A stretch of DNA of 64,000 nt from Brevipalpus yothersi (GCA_003956705.1 QZCP01000045.1:1-64000), one strand, 5' to 3'. Positions 13,255 to 25,576 are shown, numbered from the stretch's first letter. Made by a program: numbers and translations. Notes: generated by a model from the letters alone, not told the origin.

Positions 13255-16200
13255 ACCGATCGAAAGGGGTATAATCGCTTTGAATACATTTCACGCTGTG
13301 TGTGTGAACGATATTAGCTACATCAATAGTTCACTGACCAATCCATCTAGCAAGCATTGGATTTAAGTATGAGCCTACTTCAGAGAATAAGAGTTTCACT
13401 CTACATGATATCTTGAGAGCTAGTCTTAGCTACCAAATAGCTTAAGGCTAATTTGCGAATAACTGAACTTATATCACAGTATGTACCAGAGTATGTAAGA
13501 AAGAGAGGGAAAAAGAGAGAGAGAGAAAGAGAGTAGTGATGGAAGATATTCCGATAGATATGAAGGCATTCATGCCAGTTATTTGACTTGATCTTACCCA
13601 GCAGCCTGGTAGAGAGGAGGAGGAATTAGAGAACGATTGAAAGCCATTGTTCGATGACCATTATTTAATGATTTTCACCCTTTGCTCCTCCCTCTTCTCT
13701 ATCAATCTTGATTTTTGGGAACCATAAAGTAATCATGTGCGTGTGTAAGAGTATTTTGGCAGCAATATTTTTCTGATATATCATTCTCCACTAAACACTG
13801 GATTTTTCTGATGTTTTGATGTTGCCTTTTATCGTTGATGTTTTTATACTCCTGATAAAACTAACTACTACTGGGCAAAATAATTTCATTTTCTTCAGAT
13901 TTCTTATTTGTTTTGATCCCTTTTTGGTACCACTAATGATCAAATTTATCTCTCTCTCTCTCTCTCTCTCTCTCTAACATCACATCTTTTTTTTCCTCAC
14001 CAAATGTGCTCTCTTCCAACTAACAGTATAAAATGAAACTAACAGCGAGCGATGGTCTGAATGATAATTTCACTATAGTGTTGATAAAAGTGAAAGATGT
14101 CAACGATCATCCACCGGTTTTCGATCGTCCAATATACGAAACTCAGATAATCGAAGAAGATGAAAAAAATCTTCCCAAAAAAGTGCTACAGGTCACGTTA
14201 CTGATTATTGCCTCTATTCCCATATTCCTCCCCACTACTTTCCGATCCTTATTCCTTGGAAGATGGGCAGATAGATAGATAGCTAGATAGATGGTTAGTC
14301 AGAAGAGGAGAAGGGTGACTAAAAATTGGACAATAAGAAGAAGATGTGAACCATAGAGGATGACATTATGGCCACTTTTCTTGCCTTACATATTTTTTTC
14401 TTTTGTTAGTTTCCCACAGAAAAGAGGATATTAACACTCATACAGTCGATAATCATTGCTAGATACTTGGGTGAAGCATTTCCATGTAGGAGATGAATTT
14501 ATTTGACTTTTTTTTCGAGAGGACCTCAGATGATGGAAAAAAGTTGTCCACAAAGATTTGTTTAACTTTATCAATGTTCAAAAGATAGAAGATGATATCA
14601 AACACATGTGTATGCGTAGGCTCCTTTTATTTATTACTTTGGCAGTATTTATTCCTTAAGATTCTGCCTTTTATTTGCACCCAAACTCGACATCCGCACG
14701 ATCAATCTGGCTGCAGTGTCATCATTTCTTTCTTTTACCTTGGCTCCATCTTCATCTTCTCCATTCTTCTCCCGCTCTAACCATCCTTCCAAATTCATCA
14801 TGGATGAGGTCCCTTCACAGATTCCTTGATCTTTCCTCTCCCAGTTATTTCTCCTCTTCTCTTTCCCTAATTCTTTCTCCTCGGGTTCCCAGTTTCCCCA
14901 AGCATTTTATCTCTTTCGATATGGTTCATTTCGATTGCGAATATACATGTTTTCGTGGAAAGATGCTTTCCAAAAAATTTCATTCAACTATCAGCATGGA
15001 TGGTCGAATTTATGCTCTTATTATTTATGCATTTAAACTTTTATGTGCATACCTATGCGTGTCTTATATTGTGATTGAACTCAGATTCTTCTGGGCATTC
15101 TTTTTGTTTATTGTTAGTCTTTTTGAGACTACAAGATTACTTTCTTCACTCCTTATTCGATTGATGATTATGATGTGATATTTTGAAAATAATCATACAT
15201 AAACGTTTACCATATTTTTTTATTTTGCATGAATTTTATCCCGATTTTTTTTGTGTTTTTTTTCAATAATTCCCTAGTACAACCTCACCTTGGCTGCGCA
15301 CGATACTTATTTCGAGGGCAAAACAATTGTCCGGATCCGTGTCAAAGACATCAATGATATTGCTCCTAAATTTGAGCAAAGTATTTATACCACGACTATT
15401 CCGGAAGAGATGACGGAAGGTCTTCCTAGGAAAATCTTACAGGTTTGCTACCGCTTTTTGTTTTTGTTTTTCCTTCTTCATACACACACAAATTTCTTCG
15501 TAAAGCTCACTTGCTCTTTGCATGCTTTTCTCTTTACTTTTTCTCATCTCATCCTACTGTGAGATACTTCTTATTTCTCAAGCCATATCATCTTCCTTAA
15601 TGTTCCAAATCGCATTAGTCTCTCCTGTGATGACGGGTCCACATCCTGCCATTACCCTGCATCTCATATCTCATATCTTGAATCATGATGAGCTTGACTA
15701 TATCAACTTATCTTTATCCTTTCTAAATGTGATCATTGCAAAAAAAACCTACCTCTTTTTTTCACTCAAAAATTATTCCTCAACCTTTTTTCTTTCTGTT
15801 AACACATGCTATCTGTTCATTAACTACTCTTAAAGCACACCTTGTTATCTACGTTATTTTGCGACATTATCTGAAATCCTGTTCTCCCCTGTATGTGTGT
15901 ATGTGTGTTTTCACTCACGATTTGCTCGACACTTTTTGGTATGGTCATTTTCTTAAAATCAAGCCTGTCAGTCTAGTCATGTAGTTGCTATCATTTTGCA
16001 GAAACAAATCCATTTTCTTCTTCTCCCATCAAGCAGCCCTATTCTTAAACTTGACCCTATCATCTTCATTCATCTCCCGCCCTTTCATACTGCTTCCTTC
16101 TTTATCATCATCTTTCTCTCCTTCTTCGGTCCTTTCCTCCATCAACAAACCCATCAGTTCTTCTTCTACTGTCCCATCCCTTGTCTTATGTTTTATTCTT

Positions 16201-19200
16201 CTTCCTCATGTCCTCAAAAAAGATGACCAAGTGTCTTGTTGTCATGTTGTTTGTGCTCCAAATAGTCACATATTCTAATCTACAATGAATCCTACAATGA
16301 ATCGAGTCAACCAAACTGGCTCAATTCCAGTCTGAAGAATATATAAGAATTTCAATCACACAAAGTCGTACACTCACACACTTACTGATTGCAAAGATTA
16401 GTCAGATTCTGTTAATGACATTCTTAGAATACAATAAAAATTGCAATAGTAGTTGGCTCAGGAGCATGGAGCAAGAAACACTTGACCGTCTTTCATTACT
16501 TCATTCACCATGTCTTTCTTCCTTCTTCCCTTTCTCCATCTCTCCTCTCACTTCATATATATATATATATAATCCATTGGCGTTTCCTGGAAACGTCTAT
16601 GGATTATTGCTTTTCCTTCATGCCTTATTCCTTCGATCCACCATTGTTCCATATATGCCATTTTCCTTCGATCTCCCTCTATCGAATTATATTGCAAATT
16701 TGTCTAACTTACTCTAATATTCCCTATAGGTCACCGCCACTGATGGAGATGAAGATAGAGAGCCCAACATTGTTTACTTCCTCACAGGTCAAGGTATTAC
16801 CGATAGTAAGGATTCATCGGACAGAAAATTCGAAATCAATCAAACTAGTGGAGAAATTTATGTACTCAAGCCACTCGATCGAGACTTGCCCAAAGGTCGA
16901 TCTCAGTGGAGATTCACAGTGTACGCTCAAGACGAGGGAGGTAATAGCAATGGACTTGTCGGATATTCTGAGGTTGTGGTCAATCTCAAAGATATCAACG
17001 ACAATGCTCCATTCTTCCCTCTCAGTACTTACACTGGAAATGTCACCGAGAACGGGACCGCTGGAATGAATGTTATGACAATAACTGCAACCGATTACGA
17101 CGATCCTAACGAATCAAATCATGCCAAATTGAAATACTCTATCGAACAAAATCAAGTGAATGAAAATGGCGAACTCATATTCAATATTGATGAAGATACA
17201 GGTGTAATATCTACCGCAGTATGCTGCCTAGACAGGGAAACCAATCCAGAATATTCCATAAAAGTTGTTGCTGTGGATGGAGGTTTACTCAAAGGAACCG
17301 GAACAGTCACCATTAAGATAAAAGATATCAATGATATGCCGCCTGAGTTCACCAAGAAAGAATGGTTCGTTGAAGTGGATGAAACTGAGGGCGATCAGTT
17401 GCCCGAGTTTCCAATTCTTGTGGTATCCGTTAACGATGGTGATCTTTTGGAAACGAATCGTTTCAACTACAAAGTTGAAGACAATCAATTCGGGGCTGAT
17501 AAATTCACAATGGTTACAAATAGCGACGGAACCGGATCCTTGAAAGTGGCCAAACCTCTTGACTATGAAGATCCAAGACAAAGATACGGATTCAACATCA
17601 CTATAACTGTTAGTGATCATGGTGGAGAGACATCTGATCCATCCCATATGGACCGTGCCAGGGTATTCATACGCCCTCGAGATGTGAATGATAATAAGCC
17701 GGAATTCGAAAAATCAAACATTGAGGTTACCGTTGTTGAAGATAGCGCTGTAGGTACCAAATTGGCAAAGTTTGTAGCTACTGATGCAGATCAGGGAGGA
17801 AAATCGAAAGTACGCTTCATGATTGATAGAAGTTCCGATAAAAAACGACAGTTTGAGATTGATCAGGAAGGTATTGTCAAACTTCAACGCACACTTGATC
17901 GCGAAGATGTTCCCCGTCATCATGTGAAAATTCTGGCAATCGATGATGGTACTCCATCAAAGACAGCAACAGCCACTCTCACTGTTATTGTTGGAGATAT
18001 CAACGACAATGCACCAAGATTTTTGAGGGATTATCGCCCAGTTATCATGGAACATGAACCACCACAAAAGGTTGAAGAAATATTAGCAACTGATGATGAC
18101 GATAGATCTAAGGGTAATGGACCACCCTACACATTCCGATTGGATCCAAATGCTCCAGAGGCAATCAAGAGTTATTTTGAAGTAAATCATGATCCTCATG
18201 GTGCTAACGGTGACGGTATGGCCATTGTAAGATCCAAGGTAAAGTTTGACCGAGAAGAGCAAAAAGAATATCATATACCCATCATCATCAAAGACAGTGG
18301 AACTCCGATGATGTCTGCCACCAGTATTTTGACTGTGATTATCGGTGATATCAATGACAACAAGATGAGTCCCGGTAGCAAGAGTATCTTTGTGTACAAC
18401 TTTAAAGGACAATCACCGCCAACCGAAATCGGTCGTGTTCATGTTGAAGATAAAGATGATTGGGATCTTCCTGACAAAACTTTCTTCTTCGAAGAACCTC
18501 ATGAGAACTTTGCGGTTGATATGGAATCTGGAATGATAACCATGAAAAATGTTACTGAGGGCGAATTCTTCCTCAAGTTCCGAGTTTATGATCGAAAACA
18601 TACACAAGAAGTGAGTGCCAATGTGACAGTCATCGTTAAGGACATTCCCGAGGAGGCTATTCACAAGTCAGGATCTCTTCGGATATCTGGAGCTACAGCG
18701 GAAGATTTCATTCGAACTTTCGATTGGCAAAGATCTGATAGATCGAAGACTAGCATGTATGATCGGTTCAAGAATGCACTTTCTGTGATAATGAAAACCA
18801 AAATTGAGAACATCGATGTATTCAGTGTTATCACCAGACGAGAGAGGCCTCCGATAACAGATATACGTTTCTCTGTACATGGATCACCTTATTACGAATC
18901 AGTTTATCTGGACGGAACTGTGGCGGTCAATCGTGATCATATCGAACGGGAAGTTGGTATCAACATCACAATGGTCGGAATCGATGAATGTCTCATCGAG
19001 GGATACAATTGCGAAGGAAGCTGTACAAATGATCTGAAGGTAGATCGTGTTCCCGTGGTAGTGAATTCCAACCGGACAGCTTTCGTTGGTGTAAATGTTT
19101 GGCTGCAACCTCGGTGCACTTGTGGTGCAAGAGATTTCAGCGAACCTGAAACCTGTCGAAAATATCCACCGCCCTGTGCCAATGGAGGAAAATGCCTTGA

Positions 19201-22200
19201 CTCGGCAGTTGGTGCACTGTGTAGGTGTCCCAATGGATATGATGGTCCCCAATGTCAAGTCACTACTAGAACATTCAATGGTAACGGCTGGGCATGGTTC
19301 CCACCTCTTCAACAGTGCCAAGAATCACATCTGGGCTTGGACTTTATGGCTCCCACCTCTGCACCCAATGGATTGATCTTCTACAACGGACCGATCGTAC
19401 GCCCTGATATTGGGGTTGTCGTTACACCTGACTTTATATCTTTGGAACTTTTCAACGGTTTCCCGCGATTACTCATTGATTTTGGTTCCGGTACAACAGA
19501 GGTGACAGTAAGACCTTATGGTGATCTGAACGATGGTGAATGGCATCACGTTGATATCTTTTGGGATAAGGAAACTGTTCGTTTAATGGTGGACTATTGT
19601 TCAGGAGTTGCAAAAGATGTGAAAGAACCTTCCTTTATCGATCGATCTCGTTGTGAGAATGTATCGTCCATTATTCCATTTAATGAGTTCCTCAATGTTA
19701 ATTCGCCACTCCAATTGGGTGGAATGTATAAGCTGCCTGAAGATTTAGATCAGTATTTCAATTGGTATTATAAGCCCACCAGAATCGGTTTCACAGGTTG
19801 TATCAAGAATTTCATACACAATAGTCAAATGTATGATCTCGGATCTCCTGGAAGCTTGTCTAACAGTCAAATTGGTTGCCAACCCGCTCGAGACCGATGT
19901 GACAGTAATCCCACCACTCGTAACTGCGGATCGCAAGGTACTTGTATCGCCTCGTATCATTCGGCTCGCTGTCTGTGCAAACCTGGCTATCATGGTAGCA
20001 GATGTGATAAGCAAACTCAATCAAAAATGTTTCAACATAGCAGCTATATCAAATATGCATTATCCTTTGAACCCGATCCATTTAAGACGGATATTCAACT
20101 AGACTTCCGAACTCGTCAGAAGCATGGTGAACTTTTCCGAGCAACAAGCAAGCATGGTCGGGAGTACGCAATACTGGAAATCAAAGATAAAAAATTGAGA
20201 TTCCGTTTTAATTTGAATGCTCTCAAATCATCTGAGGAGAGAGAATTGTGGCTGCCTAATATAACTGTTTCTGATGGTCAATGGCACACTGTGCAAGTTT
20301 TACGTTTTGGAAGCACTGCATCCATTTCTCTTGATGGTGGTGGTGGTCGACGATTTAATGAGATCACTGAGTACAGGGGATTGCATCAATTGATGCTTGT
20401 TGAGCGTCAGAGTGTAGTCGTTGGAGGAGATGTCCAATATGTAGGACCAGGAGTGACTGTTGTAGATAATGACTTCCATGAAGGTAAGACTAAATATTTT
20501 TCGTCAAAATGATACTCACTAAATACCAACTTTTTCTTCCCTCTTCTCAGGCTGTATGAACGATATTAGATTAGATCAAAGGTATCTTCCAATGGAAAAT
20601 GGCTCAGAAAATGCTGCAGTTGTTGAATCTCGTAGTATTATAGATGGTTGTCCATCGAACAATCCTTGTCAAGGAATCCATTGCCAAAAACCATTTGTAT
20701 GTTATGATCTTTGGATGGTTCACGAATGCAGGTAAGTCTATTGAAGACAACTATTTTCACATCTTTAAGCTAAGATTGCTACGCCGTTTGCATTCACATG
20801 AGAATTCATTAATCATGTATCATTATTGATTGCTTTTCATCTTTCACGTTACTAACAATATAACTCTACTACTCTCATTTCCTTCTCCCATCATCATGAC
20901 TTTCCTTTCAAAATCCTCATTCTCTCTCTCCACATCATATACATCTCTGGGACCTATTCCTTTATTCCATCGGCAATTCTCTATTCCCATTCTCCTGAAT
21001 ACTCTATTGCAAACCTCAAAACAAACCTTAGCTGTCAGCCTGGTTTCATTCGAACCGAAGATCAACACAACTGTACCGATGCAAACGAATGTCTCGGTGA
21101 TCCATGCCAACATGGTGGAACTTGTGTTAATCGTGAAAAAGGTCAAGGCTTCTACTGTATCTGTCCAGAAGGATTTTCTGGAGATAATTGCGATTCTCCT
21201 CACCAAGAGCGAGTAATGCGAATGAGTTCTCCAGGCTTTATCATCATAGGTCTTTCTCTCGCAATCATAATAGGTAAAATATTCTATTCTGGAACAATGC
21301 TTATCCAATCATTTCCAGTATTCCCTGTAGCAAAATACTCCTTCCATTGCTTGTAGTTTTTTTCGCCTTTTGATTCCTTCTCCTTGTCCTTCGCAAGAAA
21401 AAGAATATACTACCATCCAAAATACTACCCTCGAACGGGTGTGATGAGCTGTGAAGGTGTCAGTCATATATGAGCTGAGCGCATCAAAGGTTCACTCAAC
21501 TTGAAGAAATTGTCTCTTGCTTGTCAGTTGATTCGTTTATTTCCTTTTTTCCTTCGAATTTCTCAATTTCTCTTCAATCACTATCAATCATTCGGAACTC
21601 TCTCTCTTTCTATCTTTCTCTCTCCACAATTCTAACAATTAACTAACAATGAGCACACTAATCTTCGAAATGCAAAATGCAAAAGCGAGCAATCATAATT
21701 AAGTACACCCTTCATAAATCATTGAGCTAACTCGGTTTTATCCTCTGATGTATTGTAAACAATTAATGGGCAAAAATAGATGTCCATCTGGACTTGAGCC
21801 CACTGGCCATCGTTTAGCGTGTCAAGACGTAGATGAATGTATTAATCAGCCATGTGGACCTGGTGGAAAATGTTACAATTTAGAAGATGGATATGGATGG
21901 CAATGTCGGTGTCCGGAGGGTTTCCTTTGCACAAATTGCTCATGTTACGAAGCATTTGACATCATCCCAGCCCGCTCATTTGGCATGACTAGTGGAGCCA
22001 TTGCCATAATTCTTGCTTGTCTTTTTGCCTACTTAAGTAAGATTCCCGACCTGTTTTATTTTATTTTATCATTTTTTCTTTCACCTTTTTGCTCAACTAG
22101 TAAGCACTCTACCTTCACCTTCCGTTTCCTTCTCTTCCAACTCTGTTAATGTGTCACAAATTTTCTAATCAAATTTTCTCTCTGCAAAATTTTAGTTCTA

Positions 22201-22692
22201 GTTCTTTTAATACTGACATACTCACGAACAAGACGAACGGATCAAAAGTTTGGTCATGGTGATTTGGATGACGATGTTCGAGAGAACATAATTAATTATG
22301 ATGATGAAGGTGGTGGTGAGGATGATATGAATGCCTATGATATCACCCCACTTCGAATTCCAATCGATCCATCAGGCCTGAGAACTGATGCCAAAGGAAC
22401 ATTGATAAGGCCTGGTAGACAGCGGCCTTATCCTCCAGGTGCTCATCCAGATATTGGTGATTTTATACAAGAAAATCTGAACAAAGTCGATTCAGATCCA
22501 AATGCTCCACCATTCGATGACTTGAGAAATTATGCCTATGAGGGCTGTGGCAGTAATGCCGGATCTCTTAGCTCTCTAGCTTCCGCCGCCGAAGATAACG
22601 AACAAGATTTCGATTATTTAAATGCATGGGGACCAAGGTTCCAAAATCTAGCGAGAATGTATCAACAAGGTGAAAGTGAAATAGGCGACTGA
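11957..22692 (+). CDS. CadN: N-cadherin (classical cadherin with EGF and laminin G modules), 3' part
   Basis: Calcium-dependent homophilic adhesion receptor of the plasma membrane, linked to the actin cytoskeleton through catenins. Exons read from splice signals and phase: 11957-12100, 12676-12791, then either 14027-14191 or 15278-15442, 16730-20483, 20551-20731, then either 21032-21273 or 21780-22036, and 22196-22692 (stop TGA). Cadherin repeats are marked by calcium motifs such as DKNDNPP, DVNDHPP and several DINDN. The large exon continues into the primitive classic cadherin domain, an EGF module, laminin G, EGF and laminin G. The membrane helix is split between the alternative exon and the last exon. 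The tail has acidic p120-binding (DDMNAYDI) and beta-catenin-binding segments ending in SEIGD. The window opens in mid-codon, so signal peptide and early repeats are missing. A polyadenylation signal AATAAA lies at 22761. The family call is very secure; the exact orthologue name rests on domain order. Confidence 0.93.
13015..13040. repeat. Near-perfect AT-rich palindrome
   Basis: The arms AACGTATATAT and ATATATATACGTT meet at a central CG inside a CadN intron. The arms differ by two bases in length. No function is implied. Confidence 0.7.
13176..13252 (+). repeat. (CT)n microsatellite in CadN intron
   Basis: About 77 bases of uninterrupted CT on the sense strand, in the intron upstream of the first alternative cadherin exon. 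Confidence 0.97.
13949..13975 (+). repeat. (CT)n tract upstream of alternative exon
   Basis: About 27 bases of TC/CT that end 51 bases before the alternative exon at 14027. In RNA it is a CU repeat, a known binding target of PTB-type splicing repressors. The second alternative exon at 15278 is preceded by a U-rich tract instead. Confidence 0.9.
14027..14191 (+). other. CadN alternative cadherin-repeat exon, variant a
   Basis: 165 nt, phase 0 at both ends. Acceptor TAACAG, donor GTCACG. It starts YKMKLTASDG, contains the calcium motif KDVNDHPPVF and ends PKKVLQ. It is homologous end to end with the exon at 15278-15442, which has the same length and phase. Each one completes the same cadherin repeat and opens the next, so only one is expected per transcript. 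Confidence 0.85.
15278..15442 (+). other. CadN alternative cadherin-repeat exon, variant b
   Basis: 165 nt, phase 0 at both ends. Acceptor CCCTAG, donor GTTTGC. It starts YNLTLAAHDT, contains KDINDIAPKF and ends PRKILQ. It is the paired alternative of variant a. The following constitutive exon begins VTATDGDEDR, which continues the repeat correctly after either variant. Confidence 0.85.
21032..21273 (+). other. CadN alternative EGF/transmembrane exon, variant a
   Basis: 242 nt, entered with two bases of a codon already used and left with one base over. It encodes an EGF module (ANECLGDPC, GGTCVN, YCICPEGFSG) and the first half of the membrane helix (GFIIIGLSLAIII). The helix is completed by LVLLILTYSR from the last exon. 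Confidence 0.85.
21780..22036 (+). other. CadN alternative EGF/transmembrane exon, variant b
   Basis: 257 nt with the same entry and exit phase as variant a. It encodes a second version of the EGF module (DVDECINQPC, GGKCYN, WQCRCPEGF) with an extra cysteine cluster and its own helix half (AIAIILACLFAYL). Its acceptor GGCAAAAATAG has a poor polypyrimidine tract, as expected of a regulated exon. Confidence 0.85.
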
Positions 22693-23764
22693 TAACAGGT
22701 CAGGAAAATATCCACAAGATGAGAGTTTGGCTCTCTCTTCGTTATCCTCTTCCAATGTGGAATAAATTATAATCCGAATCTCTTTTCTTCGTTACAGAAC
22801 CATTCCATGGATTGCTGCTCAAAATAAGAGAAGCCTCTGTGCCAATTTTTTCTTCATTTTTTCAGATTAGCACTAAGTTTCTGCCTTAGTGCTAGAATTT
22901 TTGTTAATATTTATATCGCGGATTTTCCCATCTCTGTTTTTTTTCAATCAATCCAATTTTTCATCTCTTTCATTTTTCTCCCTCTGGAACCATTTCTCTA
23001 TCCATTCCTATCATTTTTCGCGAGATAGCACTCACAAATGTTCCACCTCATTGTATTTCACTATTTATTAGCTGTGATCAACTATTCAACACAATTTTCC
23101 AATACATGATAATCTAAATCTTTTGTAAAAAATCAAAACCTGTTTCATGTTTAATTTAAATTCGCGTTTGAAATCATCATCGGGTAATTTTTCAACATAA
23201 ATCCCTATCTCTGGTGCTTCAAACTCATGAGAGAGCAGCAAAATTCTCTACATCTGTATCTCGGTCAATCTACTTATGAAGCTTATGTATTTGTTCCTTC
23301 AGAAAGGAAATGAGCTATTTTAGAATGAATAGTGATAAAAAAGAACTTCTGAGTCAATGAGGAACGAGGAATTCTCAAAGAACGTGACGGAAATTTTCGC
23401 TCATTCTGCAGGTTTAATTAGATGAAAATGATGACTCAATTTCGTTTGATAACTACTTATCCTATTACTTTCTCTCATTCTCATCACTAGTTAATAAGCT
23501 AACTCTATATAATCCATTGATTTAGATGGATTTTTACTCGATATTCATGAGGTGAACTAGAACTTTTCGCTAAAAAACTTCACAGACAAACTTTTTCACT
23601 CGCTTAAGTCATTATTCAAGTTGGCGCCACTCAATTCGGTTCATGTTCAAGTTAATGTTGATCAACATTGCATTGATGCAATGTTTTGTGATCCACAGAA
23701 TATCGATGTGTAAATTTTTGGTGTATATTTTGGATAAAAATTTTCGAATCAATTTTGAATCAAA
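22693..23764. other. CadN 3' UTR and GPALPP1 upstream region
   Basis: No coding potential seen. AATAAA at 22761-22766 is a plausible CadN polyadenylation signal, 69 bases after the stop. A TTGGCGCCACTC motif at about 23623 lies some 140 bases before the GPALPP1 start and is also kept in the decayed duplicate near 33995. Confidence 0.6.
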
Positions 23765-24609
23765 ATGAGTGATATGATTGGACCAAAAATTCCTGATCAT
23801 CTAGTCAATCAGAAAAAATCAGAGCCAATCGGCCCAGCTTTACCACCCGGTTGGAAGAAAGATGAAAGTGATACGGAAAAGGATCGAGTGATTGGTCCTG
23901 TCATGCCACCAGGATGGAAGAAAGATGGTGAAGATGGCCCACAATCACAATCAAATGAAGGTGATGAGGATGACAGCGATGAAGAGTCAATGATTGGTCC
24001 TCTTCTTCCAACAGCCACCTCATTGCTGGTGGAAGAGAATCGTCATCGATCGAAGGATAAAAAAGTTAATCAACGAGAAGAATGGATGACTGTAATACCT
24101 GAGAGTAGTCCTTTGGCAGCTAAATTAGGGTTTGGAAAATCAATGACAAGTTTTTCTAGTAAAGCTCCAGCATTAAGTGAAATAAATTCCAAAGATTCGG
24201 TCGAAGATGCTCAAACAAGAGAGGCAGTTGAGACTTACAATGTGAGTAATGAGTCGATGGTTTGACGATGATTCGGATAATCAAACTCTTGACAACCGTT
24301 TTTCTTTATCATAGGAGAAAAAGAGACCAGCACCTTTAATTGATATACACCGGAAAGATAAAAAACATGTGAGTCAATTCAACGAATATATTTCTCAGAG
24401 GACAAACATCCTGAAACCTCTCAATATACATGTATCTTCTTCCCTAGAAAAAAGACAAAGATGCTTCCAAAAAGCGAGAACTATTCGAATTTGACCCCGA
24501 CCAAGACCTTAAAGTGCGACAAATGGATTCACAGCAAACAAAATCAATTGTTGATAAAGCAAAGCTGATGAATAGTCGATTCTATTCGGGGAGTCAAAAG
24601 TTTCTGTGA
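23765..24609 (+). CDS. GPALPP1: GPALPP motifs-containing protein 1
   Basis: Exons 23765-24241, 24315-24368 and 24448-24609, all phase 0, give a 230-aa protein. The N-terminal half carries the repeated GP-[AVL]-[LM]-PP signature: MIGPKIP, PIGPALPPGWKK, VIGPVMPPGWKK and MIGPLLP. An acidic stretch follows (DEDDSDEES). The C-terminus shows the family's DUF3752-type block, including FDPDQDLKVRQMD, a conserved lysine and arginine helix (DKAKLMNSRF) and the ending QKFL. The family is conserved in eukaryotes and its molecular role is poorly defined; a nuclear role is often assumed. The start codon is the first ATG, directly before the first GP motif. A decayed copy of the whole locus lies 10 kb downstream. 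Confidence 0.9.
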
Positions 24610-24985
24610 AATATCTCTTGCTATTTTTCACTATAAATTCATCATTCATCAAGTTTACTCTTTGAATTACCCATCTCTTGTTGTATAAATGATCACATAT
24701 TTCTCAAAAGCTGCAATTCATAAATTCATGCTTCATGATAAGAAGTATGTATTAAATTTGAGAAAAAATGATATAGATTAGACCAAATTTCAGGCACACA
24801 GGAGCAACTTGAGTATGGTTGAATTATTATTTGTCCATACAGAGTTAGTTTTGTAAGAGATACAATCAGATGAAAATGGAAGTTGAAATAGGAATGAAAA
24901 TCAGGTTGATCAGACACTTCAGTACACGGCCATGGCCTTTATGGTCCCCAAAGTATGAATTACTTATGCATGTGTATGAAGTGGG
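24610..24985. other. Intergenic, convergent gene ends
   Basis: AT-rich sequence between the GPALPP1 stop and the stop of the minus-strand gene that follows. Nothing is recognisable beyond presumed 3' UTRs. Confidence 0.6.
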
Positions 24986-25576
24986 CTAATAATCAAAGTA
25001 GAGTCGGTGGCATTCACGTTCAAATTCTTTAAGATGAGTTTCAAGATGAGCTCGATCCGCTTGAGGATACATCTCTTGAACTTTATTGATCAGGCCATTC
25101 TTGTGTTCCTTGGATATGTCTTCAGGAACCTGTGGGTATCCCATAAGAACAGCCGCTTCTCTACACTGATCCTCAGGGAAACAATCATAAATGTAGAAAG
25201 CATCGAGTACTTCTTCCGGGGAAAGTTTTTCGATCAAAGACTTCTTCGATAAGGGATCATTCCTCAATTTTTTGTTGATCAAATTGACATTATTGTAAAA
25301 CTCCGACCCCTTACACATGTGAACAAAAGGCTCTGAAATGAATGATCAGATTAAATCTAAGAAAATTGATTGGAATTATTACTATAGTTATTCTTACCTG
25401 GCACTTTTGACCAGTCAAATCTAAGTGGATCTTCGTCCCCACGCTTAATCATCCAGCTAGCGATTCCTTGCTGAGAAAACTGAGAAAAACCGAAACAAAT
25501 AAAGTTGAAGGAAATAATATCGAAGAATGTATTGATAACTCACCACGTTCATGTTGGATTCACTTGAAGAATTCAT
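24986..25576 (-). CDS. Unrecognised small protein, 153 aa
   Basis: Minus-strand exons 25576-25544, 25479-25398 and 25332-24986 join in frame with canonical GT-AG borders and give 153 aa. I do not recognise the family. The product has no signal peptide or membrane segment. It is charged and probably helical, with motifs SWMIKRGDEDPLRFDW near the N-terminus, a central SPEEVLDAFYIYDCFPEDQ and a C-terminus HLKEFERECHRLYFDY. Consistent splicing over three exons, with phase kept each time, argues that it is real. The start is uncertain: the frame is open upstream of the chosen ATG and a possible acceptor lies just before it, so one more 5' exon may exist. Confidence 0.7.

Noticed and set aside
14027..15442. 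The two 165-nt CadN exons as consecutive constitutive exons
   Set aside because: Joining both would put two calcium motifs about 55 residues apart, half of a normal cadherin repeat.
17152..20020. Long antisense frames opposite the large CadN exon
   Set aside because: They are shadows of the cadherin frame; the sense strand carries clear domains.
23615..23640. TTGGCGCC in the GPALPP1 promoter as a further CTCF-like site
   Set aside because: The bases flanking GGCGCC do not match the AGRKGGCGC core. It looks more like an E2F-type site.
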